From contig CAVRDJ010000004.1 in assembly GCA_963719875.1 (NCBI GenBank), forward strand, positions 1 through 64,000: a stretch of 64,000 nt of DNA, read 5' to 3'. Position numbers and translations under genes: made by a program. The notes under the pieces were generated by a model. It searched no databases and was not told the origin of the DNA. It worked only from the letters and a program-made list of their open reading frames with translations. Positions within the stretch are counted from its first letter, which is position 1. Each line of letters starts with the position of its first letter. Below, one piece after another: positions 35,001 to 42,888 of the stretch. The stretch is from Palsa-360 sp963719875 (GTDB lineage Bacteria; Acidobacteriota; Terriglobia; Acidiferrales; UBA7541).

Positions 35001-38000
35001 TCGGGCTGGCGTCATCGGTGAACGTCACCGTCGCCGCTTGTCCTCCCAGCGCCGTCGGCGTGAACGTCAGCTTCACCACGCAGTTGGCTCCCGCCAGCAC
35101 CGTCGATCCGTTCGTGCAGGTCGTCCCGGTGGCGATGGCAAACTGGTTGGCATTCGTGCCTCCCAAAACCACCGTGCTGATGTGCAGCGTATCCGTCCCG
35201 CCATTGGTCAGCGTCAGTGTCTGCGCCGCGCTGGTCGTGTTCTGCCTCTGATTCCCGAACGGCACCGGACTCGGCGTTGGCGTGGCCTGCGGGAAGGTCC
35301 CTGTTCCACTCAGATTCAAGACCTGCGTAGTCGGGCTTGAATTATCGGTGAAGGTCACAGTGGCGGACCGGGCGCCAATCGCACTTGGCGTAAAAGTTGC
35401 CGCAAGGACGCACGAACTACTCGCCGCGACAGTGCCTACGGTGCGGCAGTCGGTGCCAGCCGATGGGGCGACAAGAGTAAAGTCACCCGCGTTCGCCCCG
35501 CCCAGGGCGACGTTGGTGATCGTGAGGGAAACGGTACCGGCGTTCGTCAGCGTAGAAGTCATCTGCACACTGGTGGTGTTCTGCCGCTGGTTGCCGAAAG
35601 CAATCGTTGTCGGGTTGAAGGCGACACTTGGCGCGCCTCCGGAGCCAGTTAGATTGATCGTCTGCGTGGTGGGCGAGGCGTCATCGGTTATGGTGATCGT
35701 TGCAGTGCGGGCGTTGAGAGCCGTCGGTGTAAAGGTTGCCGCAACCACACAAGCGCCATTCACTGCGACACTTCCCACCGTGCGACAATCCGCGCCGCTG
35801 GCCGGGGTTACCAGCGAGAAGTCGCCGGCATTCGCGCCGCCCAACTGGACGTTGGAAATATTCAGCGGGGCCGTGCCGTTATTGGTCACGGTGACGGTCT
35901 GTTTGCCGCTCGTAGCGTTCAGCGGGATCGTTCCGAAAGCCATGGAGTTGGAACTCAAACTGGCGCCTGCCTGGATGCCAGTGCCGTTCAGAGTGACGAG
36001 GTGAGGGCTATTGGCATCCGGAGAATCTGTGATGGTCAGGGTTGCCGTCCGCGCACCCGCCGCTTTTGGCGTGAACGTGATTTTGACAATGCAGATGCCA
36101 CCGCCCGACGCGACTACACCCGAACAGGTACCCCCAGAGGACATCGCAAAATCGGCGGCGTTCGTCCCAGTGATTGTCGGAGTTCCTGAAATGGTGATTG
36201 ACCCGGAAGTGCCGTTGGTGAGCGTGACCGTCAGCGGTGAACTCGTTGTATTTATGAGCTGGCCCGTAGTGAAGTTCAGCGGATTCGGGCTGACGGTGAC
36301 GGACGCGGACTTGCCATTGCCGGACAAGAGTACGGTTGGCGAGCCGTTGCTGGTATGGATGGTCGCCGTGTCCGGATTGGCTCCCAGCGCCGGCGTAAAC
36401 TTGATATACACCGTGCATGAACCAGTAAAAGCAGAAAGCGGTTTCGAGGCACTGCAGGCGTTTAGTGTTTGGCTAGCGTCGACGCTGTAGGAGGAAGTGC
36501 CAAAACTCACGCTACTAAAAGTCACAGCAGAGCTCGACCCGTTCATGAGCAGAACACTCTGCGTAGCGGAAGACCCTAAGTTGGTATCCGGGAAGGGCAG
36601 GCTCGTCGGAGACACTGTAACGTTGCCAGTCGACACGTTGCCGAGCAAGGGGACGTTCTGGGTCGTACTCGGAAACGCATTGTCTGTGATAGTCAGCGTC
36701 GCATTTCGGGTGGGGCTGTTGTAAAGCAGCGTGGGCGTGAAGGTGATGGGAATCGTACAGCTCGCTCCTGGAGCCAGACCCGGGAAGAAGACATTCTGGC
36801 AGCCGAGATTCGAAGCGGTACTGAGGAAAGAGAAGCTCTCCGGGGCGAGTGCAAAGTCGACCGCGTTCGCTCCGGTGATTTTCAAATTGGACACCTGTAG
36901 AGGACTGCTTCCAGTGTTCGTCAACACGACGTTCAGGACCAGACTTTGGGTGTTCGAGAGCTGGCTGCCGAACGCCAGGGCGGCCGGCGGAGTGGGAGAA
37001 ATGGAGACTTGTGGCGCCGTGGCTGTGCCGTTGAGATTGACTGTAAGTGTTTGCTGTGTCGGGTTGGCGCCGACGGTATAGGTCACGGTGAATTGCGCGT
37101 TCAGGCTCGTACCCGGAGCAGTGGGAGTAAAAGTGACGGAAACCGTGCAACTGCTGCCGGCGCTGCCTGCCGCAGAGAGCGGGAAAAACGTGCACGAGGA
37201 GAAGCCCTCCGAATAAAGCGCCGCGCTCGGTCCCGTGACCGCGTTGATGCTGACGATGGTGACCGTGGACGCAGTCCCGTTTCCGATCGTAATCGTGGGG
37301 GACGACTGCGAACCCACTGCAGCCGTCACGTTCAGCGGATTCGGGACCGCGAGGATCGCAGCGCTGCCCGTTCCCTTGACCGGTATGGAGAAAGGACTGT
37401 TCGGCGCGCCCGTATAGGTGATGAGAATGTTGTTGCTCTCGGCTGTCGTTACCGTCGGCGCGAAGGCAATATCAAACTCGCAAGAATTGCCGTGGGAGAG
37501 CGCGGACGTGCAAAAGTTATTGACTACAGTGAAGTCGCCGGCCGTCTGGGGTGCAATGTTCGTGACGGTCACCGACGAAGCGAAATTGTTCGTCAGGGTG
37601 ACTCCGAAAAAGGAATTGGTGAGTGTGCTGAAATTGATTGATGTTCCCAGGGGCACGGTCCCGAAATCATAAGGAGTCGTCGCGGGAGAAATACTCAGGC
37701 CGAGACTTGAACCCGTGAGCGTGGTATTGGAAGTGCCGCTGACGTTGTTGCCGAGACTTGCGGTCACCAAGAGATTGGCGCTGAACGACCCTGGCGTTGC
37801 GGGCGCGGTGAACGTGAGCGCAATCGTGCAGGTATTGGCCGCAGGCGCGGCGGGAATGCTCGAGCCGGCGGCGCAAGTCGTCCCGGTGCTTGAGATCGCA
37901 AAATTCGATGGATTTTGGCCGTTGATCGCGATGGCGTTGATCGTCAGCGGGCCAGTCCCTGTGTTTGTTACCGTGACCGTTTGCGCGGGCGTGGTGGTCG

Positions 38001-40851
38001 TACCCGGCGCTTGATTGAACCCAGCCGCCGCGCTCACCGACAGGAGGCCCTGCGTAACACCCGTACCCTGGATATTCACCGTATGTGTGGTGCCGCTAGC
38101 GCTATCGGTAAAGGTCACCGAATTGGTCTGCAGGCCAGCGGTTGTGGGATTGAATAGAACGCCGATCAAACAGGTGCCCCCCTGGGCGAGCACCACCTTT
38201 GATTGCGTGCATGTGGTGACGTTCGCTCCGGAGGCGACAAGACTGAACGCCGTGCCCGCTGTCAACAGATTCGGGGCTGCGGTTGGATTTGGGGGGGTCG
38301 GCCAAGTGACTGTGGTCGTTGTATTCCCGGCGTTCGTCAGATAAATCTCCCCTTGTGGTGCGGATAGTGCGGGGAGTTTGATCACTACGTTATTGAAATC
38401 AAGAAGCGATGAACCGCCGCTCGAAACCGAAATTGTGACCGCCGGGGCTTGGCCCATTCCCGTCATCTTTAGAGTGCGCGGGCTGCCCGGACCGTCGTCG
38501 GTGATAGTGATCGAGGCGGTGCGGCTCCCAGTGGCGGTGGGGCCAAATTGCAGATCAAGGTAGCATTTCCCTTCAGGTTTGACCGGGCCCACCTTGCACG
38601 TACTACTGCTGACGATATTCACGAAGTCGCTTGCATTCGCCCCTCCCACCGCCGAAACAGCCGAAATGTTAAGCTGTGTCTTCTGGCTGTTTTGCAGATA
38701 AATTCTCTGCACCGGTCCCTGAAGGTTCACGATTTCCGTGCCGAAATCAAACGCGCTCGGGAATTGTACAGGGCCGGCCAGCCCGATCCCTGTCGCATTG
38801 AGAGTGAGAAAGCTCCCACTGGGCGGTGTGTAATTGATCGTTGCGGTCGCGGACCGCGTTCCCGTCGCCGTAGGTGAAAACTGCCCATCCAAAAAGCAGA
38901 CAGAGTTCGCTGGAATCGTGCCGTTGACTGAGCAAGAGTTATCGAGTTCGACCTTATAATCCTGCGGGGCAGCCCCGCTGAGGACGATGCTGGTAACTGT
39001 AATCGGGCTGGCGGTCCCGTTGAAGATTTGATCGAAACCGGTTTGCTGCCCCGTCGCGCCGACGAACTGGCTGGGAGCGGTGATGCTGTTCTGATACAGC
39101 GTGACTCCGGTTTCGCCCGTGCCCATAACCGTTGCGGCCTTCGAGCCGGTCAGCGCTCCCGTCCAATTGAACGTATATGTCGCGGTGCGTCCATCAAACG
39201 CGCTGCCGACCGTCGGCCGGAAAAACACATAAAAGGCGCACTCGACGCCGGGCTGCAATTGCAGATTGGCGACGCAGGTAGGCACCCCCGTGTCCGTAGC
39301 GCTGGAATCGATCGGGAAATCCCCGCTGTTTCCAGCCGGCGTGATGGATGACAAAGTGATGACACTGCCCGAACCATTCAAGACGAAGATGTCACGATCG
39401 GTTGAGGACGTATTCAAGAGAAGGCCGCCGAACTCGATAGAGGTCGGGGAGACAGTCACCTGTGCCAGGCCCGTCCCGCTCAGTGAAACGGATTGCGGGC
39501 TTCCGGCGGCGTCATTATTGATCAATAACGTTGCGGTATAACTCTTCCCCGTGGTTGGAGTGAGATTCACGGAGATGAAGCAACTCGTATGGGCCGGGAC
39601 CGTCGAACAGGTATTTGTGGTGATGTTGAATGCCGAGGCATCCGAGCCCGCGTTGGTAATTTGCAGGCTGCCCACGTGCAGCGTCCCGCCGCCCGTATTC
39701 GTAAGCTCCAATCCGCCGGACGCCGCCACATTGAGGGGGAGACTCGTACCGAAGCTGATCGTCGCGGGGCTCAGGCTGACTTCCGGAACCGCTCCGAAAC
39801 CGGACAAGTTGACTACGGAACTGCTTGGCGGAGTACTGTTTACGGAGAGCTGCGCGGAGCGCGCGTCCTGGTCCAGGGGGGAGAACTGGGCCGCGACGAT
39901 GCAGGAGGCTCCCGCCGGCAGCGCGAGGCCGTTCGTGCACGTGGTGCCGGCCGGAACGATGGTGAAGTCGCCGGTGTTCGTGCCCCCGATGGAGAGCGAA
40001 TTGATCGTTACGCTCGCGCCCGAATTATTGCTTAACGTGAAAGATTCCAGGAGGCTGACGTCATTGATGCCCGTGGGGGGATAAGTGAACACAGGCGGGA
40101 AGAAATTCAAGCCAGAGGCTGCGGCAGACGGAGAAATTTTTGCGAGGAACGCGTTACCGGCAGTCGTTTGAAGATGTTCCTGGAACGGCAAGGAGGAGGT
40201 TCCCGAGGAACTCAGCACCGGGAAATTCTGCGACTGCGTGCTGCCCGTGATATACGCGTTTCCGGTGGAATCGACCGCAATGCCCAGGCCATTGTCGTCC
40301 TGCAATCCTCCCAGATACGTTGAGTAATTGACCGCTGTGCCAGTGCCGTTCACCTCGACGACGAACGCGTTGCTGCTCCCAATATGGCCGAGGGTGGACT
40401 GCAGCGGCTTGACGAGTGGGGAAGCGAAGTTACTGGACGCCGTCTGCCCGGTCACGAATGCATCGGGAGGATTCGCTCCATCGAGCGCAATGGCGTTACC
40501 GGTGTCTCCGGAGAGTCCGCTGCCCCCGGAGCCGCCGAGAAACGTCGAATAGATAAGCGGCGCGGTGAAGTCGCCCTTCAACTTCGTCACGAAGGCTTCC
40601 GTGCAGGCAAATGGATTGCCGTTCGAAGTGCAGGTGCTTGGTCCAAAGATCGGGCTTTGTGTTGGAAACAGGGTATTGCTCCCGACATTCAGAGTGGAAG
40701 AGGTTTGCCCCGTCACGTAGACGTTGGGCGGCGTTGCGGAGTCTACGGCGATGCCCATGCCCGTATCCGTGTCGTTGCCGCCGAGAAGCGTGGAGTTTGC
40801 GAGAGTCAGAGTTTGACTGCCGGCGTTGAAACTCAACTTGGAGATGAACAC
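29098..40851 (-). CDS. Giant choice-of-anchor-D repeat protein, C-terminal 3917 residues of a frameshifted gene
   Basis: The larger part of a 13.4-kb gene. The first 240 or so residues continue SBBP propeller repeats (YVTGQTSS, GNAYITGSTQS). About thirty choice-of-anchor-D/HYDIN-ASPM-like beta-sandwich domains of about 105-111 residues follow, each with the sequence types VAFGNQ, LTLTNGGT, GGTNA..FAI, CVVKLTFTPTA and TQVVNLTGTG. The C terminus has an Ig-like domain split by two membrane segments and TGC, as in the 10279-19692 product. The frame starts without a signal or ribosome-binding site because the real start is at 42481. Removing one base near 40881 joins the two parts into 4460 residues. 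Expected location is the cell surface; role probably adhesion or cell-envelope architecture. Confidence 0.85.
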   Translation of the reverse strand: MFISKLSFNAGSQTLTLANSTLLGGNDTDTGMGIAVDSATPPNVYVTGQTSSTLNVGSNTLFPTQSPIFGPSTCTSNGNPFACTEAFVTKLKGDFTAPLIYSTFLGGSGGSGLSGDTGNAIALDGANPPDAFVTGQTASSNFASPLVKPLQSTLGHIGSSNAFVVEVNGTGTAVNYSTYLGGLQDDNGLGIAVDSTGNAYITGSTQSQNFPVLSSSGTSSLPFQEHLQTTAGNAFLAKISPSAAASGLNFFPPVFTYPPTGINDVSLLESFTLSNNSGASVTINSLSIGGTNTGDFTIVPAGTTCTNGLALPAGASCIVAAQFSPLDQDARSAQLSVNSTPPSSSVVNLSGFGAVPEVSLSPATISFGTSLPLNVAASGGLELTNTGGGTLHVGSLQITNAGSDASAFNITTNTCSTVPAHTSCFISVNLTPTTGKSYTATLLINNDAAGSPQSVSLSGTGLAQVTVSPTSIEFGGLLLNTSSTDRDIFVLNGSGSVITLSSITPAGNSGDFPIDSSATDTGVPTCVANLQLQPGVECAFYVFFRPTVGSAFDGRTATYTFNWTGALTGSKAATVMGTGETGVTLYQNSITAPSQFVGATGQQTGFDQIFNGTASPITVTSIVLSGAAPQDYKVELDNSCSVNGTIPANSVCFLDGQFSPTATGTRSATATINYTPPSGSFLTLNATGIGLAGPVQFPSAFDFGTEIVNLQGPVQRIYLQNSQKTQLNISAVSAVGGANASDFVNIVSSSTCKVGPVKPEGKCYLDLQFGPTATGSRTASITITDDGPGSPRTLKMTGMGQAPAVTISVSSGGSSLLDFNNVVIKLPALSAPQGEIYLTNAGNTTTTVTWPTPPNPTAAPNLLTAGTAFSLVASGANVTTCTQSKVVLAQGGTCLIGVLFNPTTAGLQTNSVTFTDSASGTTHTVNIQGTGVTQGLLSVSAAAGFNQAPGTTTTPAQTVTVTNTGTGPLTINAIAINGQNPSNFAISSTGTTCAAGSSIPAAPAANTCTIALTFTAPATPGSFSANLLVTASLGNNVSGTSNTTLTGSSLGLSISPATTPYDFGTVPLGTSINFSTLTNSFFGVTLTNNFASSVTVTNIAPQTAGDFTVVNNFCTSALSHGNSCEFDIAFAPTVTTAESNNILITYTGAPNSPFSIPVKGTGSAAILAVPNPLNVTAAVGSQSSPTITIGNGTASTVTIVSINAVTGPSAALYSEGFSSCTFFPLSAAGSAGSSCTVSVTFTPTAPGTSLNAQFTVTYTVGANPTQQTLTVNLNGTATAPQVSISPTPPAALAFGSQLSNTQSLVLNVVLTNTGSSPLQVSNLKITGANAVDFALAPESFSFLSTASNLGCQNVFFPGLAPGASCTIPITFTPTLLYNSPTRNATLTITDNAFPSTTQNVPLLGNVSTGNVTVSPTSLPFPDTNLGSSATQSVLLMNGSSSAVTFSSVSFGTSSYSVDASQTLNACSASKPLSAFTGSCTVYIKFTPALGANPDTATIHTSNGSPTVLLSGNGKSASVTVSPNPLNFTTGQLINTTSSPLTVTLTNGTSGSITISGTPTITGTNAADFAMSSGGTCSGVVASGGGICIVKITFTPKAAGARTATLTITDSPDANSPHLVTLNGTGIQAGASLSSNSMAFGTIPLNATSGKQTVTVTNNGTAPLNISNVQLGGANAGDFSLVTPASGADCRTVGSVAVNGACVVAATFTPTALNARTATITITDDASPTTQTINLTGSGGAPSVAFNPTTIAFGNQRQNTTSVQMTSTLTNAGTVSLTITNVALGGANAGDFTLVAPSAGTDCRTVGTVAASSSCVLAATFTPSAIGARSATVTFTDNSSPTTQVLNLSGTGTFPQATPTPSPVPFGNQRQNTTSAAQTLTLTNGGTDTLHISTVVLGGTNANQFAIATGTTCTNGSTVLAGANCVVKLTFTPTALGGQAATVTFTDDASPTTQVVNLSGTGTFPQATPTPSPVAFGNQRENVTSGAQTLTLTNGGTDTLHISTVVLGGTNASQFAIATGTTCTNASTVVAGGNCVVKLTFTPTALGGQAATVTFTDDASPTTQVVNLTGTGVFPQASPAPTTVPFGSQANGITSAPLTVTLTNGGTGTLNLTTVTLGGTNPGAFAIAAGTTCTNGSTVLAGASCVVHVTFTPTGLTPFSATLTFTDDASPTTQVVNLTGTGVTSTVNFSPSTVAFGNQRDGVASAQMTSVLTNSGATTLTITSVTLAGTNPGDFALATPASGTDCRTVGSVAAGGVCTIAATFTPTALGSRSATVSVADSAAGSPHSLTLTGTGVFPQATPTPSPVAFGNQMENVTSTAQTLTLTNGGTGTLNLTTVLLGGTNANQFAIATGTTCTNASTVVAGGNCVVKLTFTPTALGLQTATVTFTDDANPTTQVVTVTGTGVFPQATPTPSPVAFGNQRENVTSAAQTLTLTNGGTGTLNLTTVVLGGTNATQFAIATGTTCTNASTVLAGANCVVKLTFTPTALGLQTATVTFTDNASPTTQVVTVTGTGVFPQASPAPTTVPFGSQTNGITSAPLTVTLTNGGTGTLNLTTVALGGTNPGAFAIAAGSTCTNGSTVLAGASCVVHVTFTPTGLTPFSATLTFTDDASPTTQVVNLTGTGVTSTVNFSPSTVAFGNQRDGVASAQMTSVLTNSGATTLTITSVTLTGTNPGDFALATPASGTDCRTVGSVAAGGVCTIAATFTPTALGSRSATVSVADSAAGSPHSLTLTGTGVFPQATPTPSPVAFGNQMENVTSSAQTLTLTNGGTGTLNLTTVLLGGTNANQFAIATGTTCTNASTVVAGGNCVVKLTFTPTALGLQTATVTFTDDANPTTQVVTVTGTGVFPQATPTPSPVAFGNQRENVTSAAQTLTLTNGGTGTLNLTTVVLGGTNANQFAIASGTTCTNASTVLAGANCVVKLTFTPTGVGGQAATVTFTDDASPTTQVVNLTGTGVFPQASPAPTTVPFGSQTNGITSAPLTVTLTNGGTGTLNLTTVALGGTNPGAFAIAAGSTCTNGSTVLAGASCVVHVTFTPSGLTPFSATLTFTDDASPTTQVVNLTGTGVTSTVNFSPSTVAFGNQRDGVASAQMTSVLTNSGATTLTITSVTLTGTNPGDFALATPASGTDCRTVGSVAAGGVCTIAATFTPTALGSRSATVSVADSAAGSPHSLTLTGTGVFPQATPTPSPVAFVNQIINTTSSALTVTLTNGGTDVLHITTVALGGTNPADFAIATGTTCTNGSTVAAGNTCIVNLTFTPATANPFAATLTFTDDANPTTQTVNLSGTGITPPTATLSGNSISFGNQRVNLASAAQNVTITNNGGAPLGITSIVITGTNPSDFAFASPATTCPTSASGQVAPASSCTLSVTFDPSAANARSASITITVTGVANPAPVALSGTGTAPVATPSITTVPFGNQEVSTTSAAQNGTLNNTGTDVLHITAVSITGANASDFSIVAAGTSCATGLPTPVNVAATANCTWSVKFTPTALGPRTASLTFTDDSGATPGAMQSVALTGTGTAPVVLLAPTTLSFPAQALNSTSAAMNGTLTNTGTTVLHLATVTITGANAGDFGIAAGGTTCTNGSTVAPTNGSCTWSVTFTPSAAGTRTATLTFTDDNNGVTGSTQTVALTGITLPAATLSPNTPIAFGNQGVGTASSASTITVTNPGGSTLHISTVAISGTNAGDFAIATGTTCTNASTVAPAANCVINVTFTPSAAGARGPATLTITDDASPTTQTISLSGTGISFALSVPTPPVSATAGTPITATVQLTPGTGGFPNAVTFSASNLPPDTTASFSQTTLTPGNAVATTMLTLTTTVRSGGNARSTPPSPGPISGGWVATALLALLAMVTMRQGFRMQRIAYLPLAVLLLSAAIITGCTKAATGTPAGSYNVTVTATSGSYSQSTTVAITVK
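31304..35290 (-). repeat. Three tandem copies of a 1329-bp block
   Basis: Units are 31304-32632, 32633-33961 and 33962-35290. The spacing is exactly 1329 bp (443 codons) at several independent landmarks. Each block encodes four successive choice-of-anchor-D domains of different subtype, so the order of subtypes repeats with the block. Units are nearly identical at DNA level with scattered substitutions. This indicates recent duplication of a four-domain cassette on top of the older single-domain repetition. Confidence 0.9.
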
Positions 40852-40864
40852 ATCGGTACTGAAG

Positions 40865-42481
40865 CTATTCAGCGCGGCTTGGAAAGGCGCGGGTGACGTT
40901 CTGAACTGGAAAGTTGGACGAGGACGTTTGCCCGGTCACATAGGCGTTTCCGTTGGCGTCGACGGCGATGGCATTGCCCCGGTCTCCGCTACTACCGCCG
41001 AGGTAGGTGGAATAAACGAGCTGGCCTTGATTGTTGAATTTCGCCACGACGACGTTTTCAAATCCATTGTTGGTGGATTGGAACGGCACCAACGTAGGGA
41101 AATTCTGCGAGGAGGTGTAGCCGACGACATACGCGTTGCCGGTTGAGTCGGCGGCCAGGCCGGTGAGGGTGTTTAGATCGCTATCGTTTCGTCCGCCGAG
41201 AAACGTCGAATAAATCAGCGCGCCGTTGGTATCCACTCCCATAACGAAGCCGCTTTGAATGAAGCCCCCATTACTTTGAATGGGATCGTCGCCGATGGTC
41301 GCCTGGAAAGGATTCAACAAGGGGAAATCCGAATCCCTCGTGATTCCATCTACGTAGGCGTTCCCGCTGCCATCCAAGCCAATTCCATTCCCTGAACTGC
41401 CGAAGCCAAAGTTGGTCGTTCCTCGGAGCAACGTCGAATACAGAAGGGTGTTCCCGCTGGGATCGAACTTGGTGACGAATGCAAAATTTATAAAAGTAAA
41501 CTGGGATACCGGATCTTGCGATGCGGAACCTGGAAAGTCGAAAGAACTTCCGCTGCCGGTGACATAAGCGGCACCGGTCGAATCGATAGCGATGGCGTTT
41601 CCCGAATCCCCGCCGCTGCCGCCGAGATAGGTGGAAAACACAAGAACGGGATCGATCACGAGTGTGTTTCGTTCATCGTATCCGCCGACTTCGAACCCGA
41701 CGCGATTCTTGCCCCGAAGCACATAGCGACCGGACAAATCGCGCCTCGCGCCTTTCACCATCTGGTACACGCCGGGACGAAGCAATCGAATTTCTCCAGC
41801 GGCTGTGGCCATGACCAGGTTGCCCTGTGGGTCAATCCGCATGTCTCGGGCGCCGGCCACCTCAAGTTCTACCGAACGTGGATTCGCGCCCGGGGCCACT
41901 ATGAAGTCCGATTCCAGTTGCTGCTGATTTCCGTAGTAAGTCAGGTCCACTCCGGGATAAATTTCTCGGTAGCTTACGCGCCCGAATTGGCGGACCCCGG
42001 TGCGCCACTTGCTGGGATCGTTGCCGGTGTAATAGTTGATTTTCCCCGGCAAAAGGTCGGCCCCTGTAATCTGCGCGGAAGCGTTTGCTCCCAGCATCTT
42101 CAGCCAGAGAACGGATTCTTCGGGCCGATTGTTCGAAGAGTTTAAACAATCCGGATGAATCTTCCTGCCCGCGCCGGTGCAATTCGGACTCGAGTTCCCG
42201 CCGCCCAGCGCGATGACTGCCTCGTCTGACGTGAGAAAGAGACTGTAGCCCGCGCTGCGTGAAGTGTATTTGACCTGGCTGTCGGTTTGACCGACGTTTT
42301 CTTCAAAGGAGAGAGGCAGCTTCGCGAAGGAGGCTCGAGCCGCCTCGGCAGCCGCGGGCGATGGGGAGGTCGTTGCAGCTGGTTGCGCAGCCGGGGCTTT
42401 CAAAGCAGTCTTTGATGACTGCGCCGTCGCATTCGCACTGAGACATAATGCGAATGCGGAAAAGAGAAGAACTCGCCTCAT
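40865..42481 (-). CDS. SBBP-repeat secreted protein, N-terminal part of the giant frameshifted gene
   Basis: 538 residues with a signal peptide (MRRVLLFSAFALCLSANATA), a Pro/Ala linker, and a domain starting SFEENVGQTDSQVKY with LFLTSDEAVIALGG, typical of the DUF7948-like module that precedes SBBP repeats. Seven-bladed-propeller SBBP repeats follow (YLGGSGGDSGNAIAID and the like). ATG 42481 has GGAGG eight bases upstream. The frame ends abruptly in an SBBP repeat at TAG 40865. With one C removed from the CCC in the run near 40881, the sequence continues as a normal repeat (APFQAALNSFSTDVFISKL) into the downstream frame. So this is the true 5' end of a 4460-residue protein, or the gene is broken here. 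Confidence 0.85.
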   Translation of the reverse strand: MRRVLLFSAFALCLSANATAQSSKTALKAPAAQPAATTSPSPAAAEAARASFAKLPLSFEENVGQTDSQVKYTSRSAGYSLFLTSDEAVIALGGGNSSPNCTGAGRKIHPDCLNSSNNRPEESVLWLKMLGANASAQITGADLLPGKINYYTGNDPSKWRTGVRQFGRVSYREIYPGVDLTYYGNQQQLESDFIVAPGANPRSVELEVAGARDMRIDPQGNLVMATAAGEIRLLRPGVYQMVKGARRDLSGRYVLRGKNRVGFEVGGYDERNTLVIDPVLVFSTYLGGSGGDSGNAIAIDSTGAAYVTGSGSSFDFPGSASQDPVSQFTFINFAFVTKFDPSGNTLLYSTLLRGTTNFGFGSSGNGIGLDGSGNAYVDGITRDSDFPLLNPFQATIGDDPIQSNGGFIQSGFVMGVDTNGALIYSTFLGGRNDSDLNTLTGLAADSTGNAYVVGYTSSQNFPTLVPFQSTNNGFENVVVAKFNNQGQLVYSTYLGGSSGDRGNAIAVDANGNAYVTGQTSSSNFPVQNVTRAFPSRAE

Positions 42482-42888
42482 GGCTGGGCCTCCATGCGCC
42501 TAAGTCCGCTCAATCTTGTGATCTAAATTGTCGGGGAGCACCAGTGCTCCTCCGGCCAGGGAACCAGCGGAAAAAAATCTTAGTCTTCGAAAACCACACG
42601 AAGCGACGCCTGCTCTAAGTTTAGGGATCCGCGTCGGGGATCCACTCCAGCCAAAATTGGCTGGATGATTTATTTTTTCCACTGGTCTGCCGAAGCGAGG
42701 GGTGAACTCCGGCCGTGGACATACCCTTTTGGCAGCCTTGATATATCACATCGGAGTGGTAAAAATAAAGACCCAGTACCCGCCGGCTATTTCGGCGGCA
42801 CTTCGCTAAACTATTGAACTGAATACACTAACCGTACTGGTACGATCCCGTTGGTGACGGCTGTGAGTCCCGTCGGGAGCCCGCGCCG
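42482..42888. other. Upstream region of the giant gene with two strong palindromes
   Basis: 407 bp between the serine-hydrolase-like gene and the giant gene, both on the minus strand. Perfect inverted repeats occur at 42535-42550 (GGAGCAC/GTGCTCC) and 42647-42664 (CCAGCCAA/TTGGCTGG). The second is followed on the plus strand by a T-rich run, although no plus-strand gene precedes it. On the minus strand both would lie in the leader of the giant gene. No known riboswitch consensus was found. Confidence 0.45.

Noticed and set aside
30950..36490. Many long plus-strand open frames (up to 402 codons) opposite the giant choice-of-anchor gene
   Set aside because: They are antisense shadows of the Ala/Gly/Thr-rich repeats, recur with the same 1329-bp period and show no ribosome-binding sites or independent domains.
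42482..42888. Cyclic-di-GMP riboswitch before the giant surface-protein gene
   Set aside because: Looked for the conserved GEMM segments and did not find them; only simple palindromes are present.
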